Assembly (NCBI GenBank): GCA_938003885.1
Contig: CALKWT010000152.1
Coordinates: 1 to 12,304, forward strand
Reading direction: 5' to 3'
DNA from: an uncultured Balneolaceae bacterium
Lineage (GTDB): Bacteria; Bacteroidota; Rhodothermia; Balneolales; Balneolaceae
Length of the DNA: 12,304 nt
Shown piece by piece: positions 7,701-12,304 of this stretch. A program made the translations under genes and the position numbers. Numbering within the stretch: the stretch's first letter is position 1; every line of letters starts with the position of its first letter. The notes below the pieces were generated by a model. That model did not search any database, had not been told where the DNA came from, and saw nothing but the letters and a program-made list of their open reading frames with translations.

Positions 7701-8412
7701 AAACCTGATACGGGATGACAACGGCCGGTACATTCTCAAGGACGGCATTCCTGACCAAAGCCTCTTTGAGTCAGGGTGGTTCTTCTACGGGCCGGGTGAT
7801 ATTCGGTACAGAGACCTCGACGGTGATGGGGAGATTACCTATGGAGAGGGCACAGTTGATAACCCGGGTGACCGCAGGATAATCGGTAATTCAACACCTC
7901 GGTATCAGTATGGTTTTACACTGGGCGGAAACTGGAAGAATATTGACTTCAATATCTTTCTTCAAGGTGTGGGCAAGCGGGACTTTTGGGCCAACGGACC
8001 CATTTTCATTCCAGGATACCGGCCCGGAGAGGCGTGGTATACCCATCAGCTGGATTACTGGACACCCGATAATCCAAATGCTTTCTACCCAAGACCCACG
8101 GATCATTCACAGTCCAATAACATACGCAACTTTCTTCCGCAGACCCGATACATGCTGGACCTCTCCTACTTGAGACTGAAAAATGTAACGATCGGGTATA
8201 CGCTGCCCACATCTCTTCTGGAAAGGTTGCCAATCACAGCATTCAGAATTTATGTGAGTGGTGAAAATCTCTTTGAATTTGATAATCTCGGGGACATGCC
8301 GATCGATCCCGAAATGGACTATACAACTCCGGGCCTGAATGATACCAACTCATTTGGGCGGGTTTATCCCTATCGAAGAACACTTTCTGCGGGTGTGTCC
8401 GTATCCTTCTAA
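4768..8412 (+). CDS. SusC/RagA-family TonB-dependent outer-membrane transporter with STN signalling domain
   Basis: This 1214-residue protein is the outer-membrane barrel of a SusCD pair, importing a glycan or other large nutrient under TonB energy. I place the start at ATG 4768 rather than the in-frame TTG at 4726, because MKRKRY begins a proper signal peptide: basic start, hydrophobic GLCFVLFLTF, then a cut after about AGAQ near residue 33. The mature protein has an STN domain at about 57-125 (FVPLRQLIRTLENQRRISF), the periplasmic signalling module that talks to FecR. Then follow a carboxypeptidase-regulatory-like beta-sandwich (about 142-218, GRVTDSQSGEVLPGVNIVV), the SusC signature EELVVIGYGTQ near 222, and a plug to about 353 with SVLKDAASTAIYG and ITTKSG. 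The barrel fills the rest, including DLDGDGEITYGEG and DRRIIGNSTPRYQYG, and ends in the terminal Phe used for outer-membrane insertion. No frameshift was seen. The substrate is unknown. Confidence 0.95.
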   Translation: MKRKRYNKLNPMIKGLCFVLFLTFQWPWQAGAQDHNPDQMVWAGQPAGEYNRDSSDFVPLRQLIRTLENQRRISFLYTGDLVNNMMVHRSAMDSDNLAQEFGKILAEIGLTYEKHTQSTYLILEVSDNRSSGQNTSISSYQEIVSGRVTDSQSGEVLPGVNIVVKGTSAGTATDSDGLFELTVPSLNETLVFSYIGYQSLEYSLEGTSRLEIEMNPEALFGEELVVIGYGTQTRADLTGSVSTVNVERTLATRPITDLGRGLQGAVPGLTITTPTGELGTNPNITLRGMRGSLNTGSAGARPLILVDNVEISNLNMLNPNDIESISVLKDAASTAIYGTRAAWGAILITTKSGSFETSPQVTYTNNLSTATPTTNLQVAPAVPGTEMAFSAMQRTNPSTNVFTIVGMSYDETGIQKMREWEQQYGGQNLGPEMVMGRDFEVRDGRLFFYRPWDAADMYVEDWAPMQNHNLNVSGGSESISYDLGLGYTGQTGVLKVNPDQWDRYNVNLTLNSNVNDWLDVRGNIMWSRTDHQTPYNFYSATYDYWYYLYRWPATYPFGTYEGLPFRNPATEVSQANMNELTENMTRFTVGGTASLMEGWSVDVDFTYGTNNANNHIQGGSVSGYNFWAGGGNLNYGSYTAPANDRVRYATSWANRSNLRALTTYNADLQSHSFSLMAGTDMELFQSWSQYSERRDLLDQQKSELSLAVGDQFAGGGRGHWSTMGFFGRVNYSFQNKYLLQVNARVDGSSRFPSDDQWALFPSVSAGWVLTQESFMDFAKPALSFLKIRGSWGTIGNQNVGQNAFISTMGSLSSGWLVGSSSTQPTFGTPGPVSSSLTWEKVTTLDLGLDATLFRDRLSVTFDWYKRKTSDMLTAGITLPSSFGASAPRRNFGEMETEGWEIELTWNQVVSNDFQFYVTGTLTDFQERIVRFPDVTRTVPNTIAALNNVYYEGMVLGEIWGYETDGFFTADDFEQDAAGNLIRDDNGRYILKDGIPDQSLFESGWFFYGPGDIRYRDLDGDGEITYGEGTVDNPGDRRIIGNSTPRYQYGFTLGGNWKNIDFNIFLQGVGKRDFWANGPIFIPGYRPGEAWYTHQLDYWTPDNPNAFYPRPTDHSQSNNIRNFLPQTRYMLDLSYLRLKNVTIGYTLPTSLLERLPITAFRIYVSGENLFEFDNLGDMPIDPEMDYTTPGLNDTNSFGRVYPYRRTLSAGVSVSF

Positions 8413-8453
8413 ACGTCAGTTTCTATAATGTTTTAAATAAAATATTGAAGATC

Positions 8454-10151
8454 ATGAATTTCAAAGCACTTCTGTACAAAGTTACTCTGTTCGCTGCACT
8501 TCTGGTTGTAAGCGGTTGTGAAGAGCATCTGACAAGGCCGCCACTCGACCAGATGACAGATGAGACGTACTGGACCAATGAAGAGAATGTAAGAACCTTT
8601 TCATGGGGTTTCTATCCCGGTTTTTTTACAGGATACGGAAGCGGATTTACCTGGGGAGCCTACTTCTCAGGGCAGAGTTTGAATGACGATTTTGCGCCCA
8701 CCAATCCGCCTCAGTTTACAGAAAATGTTCCAACTTCCGGGGGAGGATGGGGATTTGCCAATGTAAGAAAAGCAAATATTTTCATTGACCGGGTTCAGGG
8801 CGTGGATATGGCTCCGGAGGCGGTTGAGCACTGGACGGGAGTAGGCCGTTTTTTCCGGGGTTTGCAATATCACCTTCTGGTCAGAAGTTTTGGGGATGTA
8901 CCCTGGTACGATGAGGTACTTGAAGAGGATGACGAGCGGCTTTACAAGCCCCGGGATCCTCGGACTGTGGTGATGGACAATGTGCTTTCTGACTTTAAAT
9001 ATGCTGCAGAACATGTCAGAGAAAGTGATGGGGAAGATGGCCTTACCGTGAACAGATATGTTGTGCTCGCCTATATGTCGCGTGCCTTTTTGTTTGAGGG
9101 AACCTTCCTTAAATATCATGACATCGATCAGCAGAAGGCTGAAGAATACCTGAAAGAAGCGAAGTGGGCGGCAGATCAGATTATTCAGTCCGGTAATTAT
9201 CAGGTGTCTGACAACTACAGGGAGATGTTTAATTCCCTCAGCCTGGCGGGTAATCCTGAAATGATTCTTTACCGAAAGTATGAGATCGGTGTGCTGACTC
9301 ACGCTTTGAACTCCTACAATAACAGGGAGCCTCAGACAGGCGTGTCCAAAAATGCCATTGAATCGTATCTGGCTTCAGATGGCCTTCCCATTTCGATATC
9401 ACCGGCTTACCAGGGCGACAGATCGATAGAAGATGTAATGGCCAATCGGGATCCGAGACTGCGCGAAACCATCGTACCCGAACTCAGGCTGAATGGTGTA
9501 GTTAGCAACTACTCCACATCTGGTTATGCCACACATAAATTTTTGAATGAAGAGATCAAGGATTTGCCGGAAGGTTCTTCAAACCTGAATCCAACGGACG
9601 CTCCGGTGATCCGATACGGGGAAGTGCTGATGAACTATGCCGAAGCTGCTGCCGAGTTGGGTACCCTAACCCAGGAGGATCTGGATAAATCAATTAATCA
9701 GCTCAGGGCACGGGGGGAAGGTGTGGTCCCGCCGCTCCAGGTAATTGGAGGGCAGCCGGCAGTAAATGGAGCAGTTTATGACGATCCGAAGCGAGATCCT
9801 GATGTATCCCCGTTATTATGGGAGATCAGAAGGGAACGAAGAACAGAGCTGATGATGGAAGGATTCCGGCTGAACGATCTCAGAAGGTGGAAAAAGCTTG
9901 ATTATGCAGATACAGTAGAGAACCCTGATATAAACAGAGGTGCCTGGGTAGACCGGAATGACTATCCTGACCTTCAGGCGGATGTCACTCTGGATGGGGA
10001 GGGTGAGCAAGGCTATATTGTGCCCTCCACGCAGCAGCAGTCTCAGCGCCGGTTATATGATGAGCGAGTCTATCTGAATCCTATCCCGCTTAATCAGATC
10101 ACGCTCTATCGGGATAATGGTGCAGAATTAAGTCAGAATCCCGGCTGGTAG
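8454..10151 (+). CDS. SusD/RagB-family surface lipoprotein, nutrient-binding partner of SusC
   Basis: SusD proteins sit on the cell surface as a lid on the SusC barrel and capture the substrate. The ATG at 8454 is preferred to the in-frame TTG at 8445; it gives 565 residues and a lipoprotein signal peptide, FKALLYKVTLFAALLVVSGC, with Cys22 as the lipidation site. The EE after the Cys resembles the acidic surface-export signal of Bacteroidota lipoproteins. Family marks are RPPLDQMTDETYW near the N-terminus and FFRGLQYHLLVRSFGDVPWY (about 133-152). Also present are the helical TPR-like YVVLAYMSRAFLFEG, then PVIRYGEVLMNYAEAAAELG and RRERRTELMMEGFRLNDLRR (about 459-478). The C-terminus is LNPIPLNQI followed by QNPGW. 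It starts 41 bases after susC with no terminator between, so the two are co-transcribed. The substrate pocket cannot be read from sequence alone. Confidence 0.95.
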   Translation: MNFKALLYKVTLFAALLVVSGCEEHLTRPPLDQMTDETYWTNEENVRTFSWGFYPGFFTGYGSGFTWGAYFSGQSLNDDFAPTNPPQFTENVPTSGGGWGFANVRKANIFIDRVQGVDMAPEAVEHWTGVGRFFRGLQYHLLVRSFGDVPWYDEVLEEDDERLYKPRDPRTVVMDNVLSDFKYAAEHVRESDGEDGLTVNRYVVLAYMSRAFLFEGTFLKYHDIDQQKAEEYLKEAKWAADQIIQSGNYQVSDNYREMFNSLSLAGNPEMILYRKYEIGVLTHALNSYNNREPQTGVSKNAIESYLASDGLPISISPAYQGDRSIEDVMANRDPRLRETIVPELRLNGVVSNYSTSGYATHKFLNEEIKDLPEGSSNLNPTDAPVIRYGEVLMNYAEAAAELGTLTQEDLDKSINQLRARGEGVVPPLQVIGGQPAVNGAVYDDPKRDPDVSPLLWEIRRERRTELMMEGFRLNDLRRWKKLDYADTVENPDINRGAWVDRNDYPDLQADVTLDGEGEQGYIVPSTQQQSQRRLYDERVYLNPIPLNQITLYRDNGAELSQNPGW

Positions 10152-10184
10152 CAGAGTTCTAAATCGTATCGGTTGTACCCCCCG

Positions 10185-10224
10185 AAAGCCTGAACGGATC
10201 TTGTGATTCGGGCAGGCTTTTTTT
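10185..10224 (+). terminator. rho-independent terminator after susD
   Basis: AAAGCCTG (10185-10192) pairs with CAGGCTTT (10213-10220) over eight base pairs. Inside it, CGGATC (10195-10200) pairs with GATTCG (10205-10210) around a TTGT loop with one G-T wobble, the two stems being separated by a 2x2 internal loop. Seven T residues occupy 10218-10224. This closes the susCD operon 34 bases after its stop codon. Confidence 0.9.
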
Positions 10225-10490
10225 GTTGGTGAAATTTGATACAGGGTTGGGGTGTGTTCCATTCCAAACATGTAAAGATCTCCAGGAAGGGGGAAAGTAC
10301 AGCAGAAATAGAGACTTGTGAATGTGCAGATTTAATTTATTAAATGAACCGTTCTTTACTTTTCTTGTTGTGAAACTTTTATTTAAATTTAGCGAAAGGA
10401 CTTATCGGGAAATAAAAAGAAATTGAAAGGCGATTTTCTCTGAAAGCTCTTTTTCACTATAATAATTATCACTGAACCTGGAGTATTTAC
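10225..10490. promoter_or_regulatory. AT-rich upstream region of the deoR-type gene, with palindromes and a -10-like box
   Basis: With the terminator included, the stretch without a gene runs from 10152 to 10490. No reading frame of interest is present. TTTAAT (10331-10336) and ATTAAA (10339-10344) form an inverted repeat with a two-base spacer, ATTTAAAT (10381-10388) is a perfect palindrome, and ATAATTAT (10462-10469) overlaps TATAAT (10458-10463), a possible -10 box; a matching -35 is weak (near 10434). The palindromes are candidate operators for autoregulation, but such AT-rich symmetry also arises by chance. Confidence 0.3.
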
Positions 10491-11255
10491 ATGAGATCTA
10501 CTGTAGAGCGACGAGACAGCATCATCCAGCTGATACGTAAAGATGGAAAAGTAAGGGTTGATAACTTAGCAGAACAATTTGATGTGTCGAGTGTGACCAT
10601 CCGAAACGATTTGGATTTTCTGGAGAAGAAAGGAATTCTACACCGAACTCATGGCGGAGCATTAATCCGTAAAAATGTTTATGAGGATCCCACACTCGAA
10701 GAAAAACAGAAGTTATTCCAAAAGGAGAAACAACGGATAGGAGAGAAGGCCGTAGAATTGATTAATGACGGGGATTCAATTCTGCTCGACTCCGGAACCA
10801 CAGCGATGGAAATCGCGTATAGGCTGACTGATAAGAAGAATCTTACAGTCATGACAAATGCACTGAATATCGGATTGAAACTCGGTGCACACGAGAATTT
10901 AAATGTGATGCTTACAGGTGGACTGCTGCGGAAGGAGTCCTTCTCCCTGGTGGGTCCCGAAGCGGAAGCAACCATTGGAAACTATTACTTTGACAAACTT
11001 TTTCTTGGCGTAGACGGACTGGATATCAAATTTGGCCTCACCACACCCAATCCGATGGAGGCTCAGTTAAACCGGACGATGGTGGACCGGGCTCAGCAGG
11101 TGATCGCCATTGCCGATTCAAGCAAGTTTGGCAGACACAGCTTCTCCTACATCTGCGATGTGGATGTGATCAGCACCATCATTACAGATTCAAATATTTC
11201 ATCCCGGTATGAAACAGAACTGCTTCGGAAGAATATCAACGTGATTAAGGTGTAG
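10491..11255 (+). CDS. DeoR/AgaR-like transcriptional regulator, sugar-phosphate responsive
   Basis: DeoR-family proteins are usually repressors of sugar catabolic genes that let go of DNA on binding a phosphorylated sugar. The 254-residue length is typical. The N-terminal winged helix-turn-helix is at about residues 5-58: RRDSIIQLIRKDGKVRVDNL, then FDVSSVTIRNDLDFLEKKG and the wing HRTHGGAL. The C-terminal sensor domain (about 77-235) carries LLDSGTTAMEIA (98-109), NALNIGLKLG, LTGGLLRKESFSLVGP (141-156), GVDGLD, GLTTPNPMEAQLNRTM (182-197) and IADSSKFGRHSF (207-218), which are the family's phosphate- and sugar-contacting loops. The GLTTPNPMEAQLNR segment looks closest to AgaR-type members, but that is an impression. 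The ATG is supported by GGAG at 10480-10483, seven bases upstream. It faces the symporter gene tail to tail, 11 bases apart. Its targets may be susCD, the symporter, or genes outside the window. Confidence 0.92.
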   Translation: MRSTVERRDSIIQLIRKDGKVRVDNLAEQFDVSSVTIRNDLDFLEKKGILHRTHGGALIRKNVYEDPTLEEKQKLFQKEKQRIGEKAVELINDGDSILLDSGTTAMEIAYRLTDKKNLTVMTNALNIGLKLGAHENLNVMLTGGLLRKESFSLVGPEAEATIGNYYFDKLFLGVDGLDIKFGLTTPNPMEAQLNRTMVDRAQQVIAIADSSKFGRHSFSYICDVDVISTIITDSNISSRYETELLRKNINVIKV

Positions 11256-11266
11256 GGGTTTTCTGC

Positions 11267-12304
11267 CTACTCCTCAGGGGTATCGGCTGCCATTTTAAGC
11301 CATGCGGATTTGAGTGCAAAAGAAGCAATCACCACAATCACCGTAAGGATGGCCGCGGGAAGGATGTTTCCATAAATCCAGTATCCGGTGGCGAGCAGTA
11401 TTCCATAAATCACAATACATCCCAGTACCATGCAGTAGATCCCTTGCGGTACTCTCCATGATTTATCCTCAATATCACTGATCTTCACTCCTCTGCGATC
11501 GGCCATCTCCCGAATCCGCACCCAGCCGGGTCCGCCCGGCCGTATTTTCATACAGAAGCTCACCAGTGTGTCTTCACTTGTGGGACGGGTTAAATAGGTG
11601 ACCATCACCCATACAATGGTCGTAATGACCACTCCGGTAAGCAGTTCCTGCCAGGAGTTTAACACAGGCAACCCTGTGGAGGCGTGCCAGAAACGGAAAT
11701 AAAGTGCAATCAAAAAGGAGACAATCATAGCCGAAATCTCACTCCAGGCGTTGACTCTCCACCAGAACCATCTCAGGATGAAGATGAGTCCGGTGCCGGC
11801 GCCAATCTGAAGGATAATCTGGAAGTTGTCCAGGGCGGAGGTCATGGCAAGCGCCAGCCACCCTGCGAGGATCATAAGGACAACGGTAGAGACTCTTCCC
11901 ACGTTGACAAGCTCTTTTTCGGTGCTTTCGGGGCGGACAAAGCGTTTGTAAAAATCATGTACGATATAGGAGGAGCCCCAGTTCAGGTGTGTTGAAATGG
12001 TCGACATGTAAGCGGAAATCAGGCCGGCGATGACCACTCCCATCCAGCCTACCGGAAGAAAGGTAAGCATCGCAGGATAGCCCATGTCGTGTCCGACGAC
12101 CCCGGATGCGTGGGGGAAAGCTTCACTGATGGAGTCAAGAGTCGGGAATACAATAACGGAACAGAGTCCGACAAGGATCCACGGCCATGGACGCAACGCA
12201 TAGTGCAGCGCATTGAAAAGGAATACGGCTCCCACAGCGTTGTTCTCATCTTTAGCTGCCAGCATCCGTTGTGCCACATACCCGCCGCCGCCTGGTTCCG
12301 ATCC
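11267..12304 (-). CDS. sodium:solute symporter (SSS family), C-terminal part, runs off the window
   Basis: This inner-membrane carrier couples sodium entry to uptake of a solute such as a sugar or derivative. The frame is open to the right edge, giving 345 residues of the C-terminal part; a GTG at 12277 is internal, because the frame continues upstream as GSEPGGGGYVAQRMLAAK, a conserved segment of this Bacteroidota-type SSS subgroup. About six to seven membrane segments remain, for example ALRPWPWILVGLCSVIVF, FLPVGWMGVVIAGLISAYMS, STVVLMILAGWLALAM, GVVITTIVWVMVTYL, YCMVLGCIVIYGILLATGYW and ILPAAILTVIVVIASFAL. The stretch SAYMSTISTHLNWGSSYIVH lies where the Na2 sodium site (Ser/Thr on the TM8 equivalent) is expected. 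A hydrophilic loop with KISDIEDKSWRVPQG precedes the last two helices. It is convergent with the DeoR-type gene. The substrate is not identifiable. Confidence 0.92.
   Translation of the reverse strand, partial: GSEPGGGGYVAQRMLAAKDENNAVGAVFLFNALHYALRPWPWILVGLCSVIVFPTLDSISEAFPHASGVVGHDMGYPAMLTFLPVGWMGVVIAGLISAYMSTISTHLNWGSSYIVHDFYKRFVRPESTEKELVNVGRVSTVVLMILAGWLALAMTSALDNFQIILQIGAGTGLIFILRWFWWRVNAWSEISAMIVSFLIALYFRFWHASTGLPVLNSWQELLTGVVITTIVWVMVTYLTRPTSEDTLVSFCMKIRPGGPGWVRIREMADRRGVKISDIEDKSWRVPQGIYCMVLGCIVIYGILLATGYWIYGNILPAAILTVIVVIASFALKSAWLKMAADTPEE

Noticed and set aside
8445..8453. Upstream TTG start adding three residues to SusD
   Set aside because: ATG at 8454 gives a normal lipoprotein signal peptide, and nothing supports TTG.
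8667..9302. 211-residue minus-strand frame inside susD, the longest antisense frame in the window
   Set aside because: The length is notable, but it lies wholly opposite recognisable SusD motifs, and it has no Shine-Dalgarno and no recognisable domain.
10181..10212. Alternative CCCGAA/TTCGGG pairing that would interleave with the susD terminator stem, suggesting a pseudoknot or switch
   Set aside because: The nested terminator hairpin explains the same bases better and has a T-run. The six-base alternative is most easily coincidence.
11252..11270. GTAGG/CCTAC stem across the two convergent stop codons as a shared bidirectional terminator
   Set aside because: There are only five pairs with a nine-base loop and no proper T-run on either strand, so it is too weak to call.

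Overview
The window looks like part of a Bacteroidota or Balneolota (Balneolaceae/Rhodothermota-like) chromosome or contig. The evidence is a SusC/SusD outer-membrane nutrient-uptake pair driven by a Bacteroidetes-type ECF sigma/FecR module, a SusC N-terminus carrying an STN domain, several genes with weak or no Shine-Dalgarno sequence, and moderate GC. This placement rests on gene content and protein style, not on a database search.

Layout. Bases 1-62 are an anomalous GC-rich stub (39 of 60 bases are G or C). Read on the minus strand it encodes a piece of RuvC in the style of high-GC Gram-positive bacteria; it then stops abruptly, so it is probably a chimeric contig edge or a foreign scrap. 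Bases 63-131 may hold the tail of an unidentified plus-strand gene, and 132-453 is non-coding. The chaperonin operon groES-groEL follows (454-2458), closed by a strong intrinsic terminator (2517-2552).

Next comes a five-part regulatory and transport locus, all on the plus strand: an ECF sigma factor (2700-3293), a FecR-type anti-sigma factor (3583-4665), an STN-containing SusC/RagA TonB-dependent transporter (4768-8412) and a SusD/RagB surface lipoprotein (8454-10151), closed by a second intrinsic terminator (10185-10224). The expected logic is that ligand at SusD/SusC is sensed through the STN domain, passed to the periplasmic half of FecR, and releases the sigma factor. Its targets probably include susCD.

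After a 266-bp AT-rich spacer is a DeoR/AgaR-like sugar-phosphate-responsive repressor (10491-11255). It is convergent, with an 11-bp gap, to a minus-strand sodium:solute symporter that runs off the right edge (11267-12304). Together the right two-thirds reads as a carbohydrate or carbohydrate-derivative acquisition region: outer-membrane import, inner-membrane import and a cytoplasmic sugar-phosphate sensor. No degradative enzyme lies inside the window, so the substrate cannot be named. I found no tRNA, rRNA, CRISPR array, insertion sequence or prophage gene. I also saw no clearly new system; the most unexpected single signal is the RuvC stub at the left edge.
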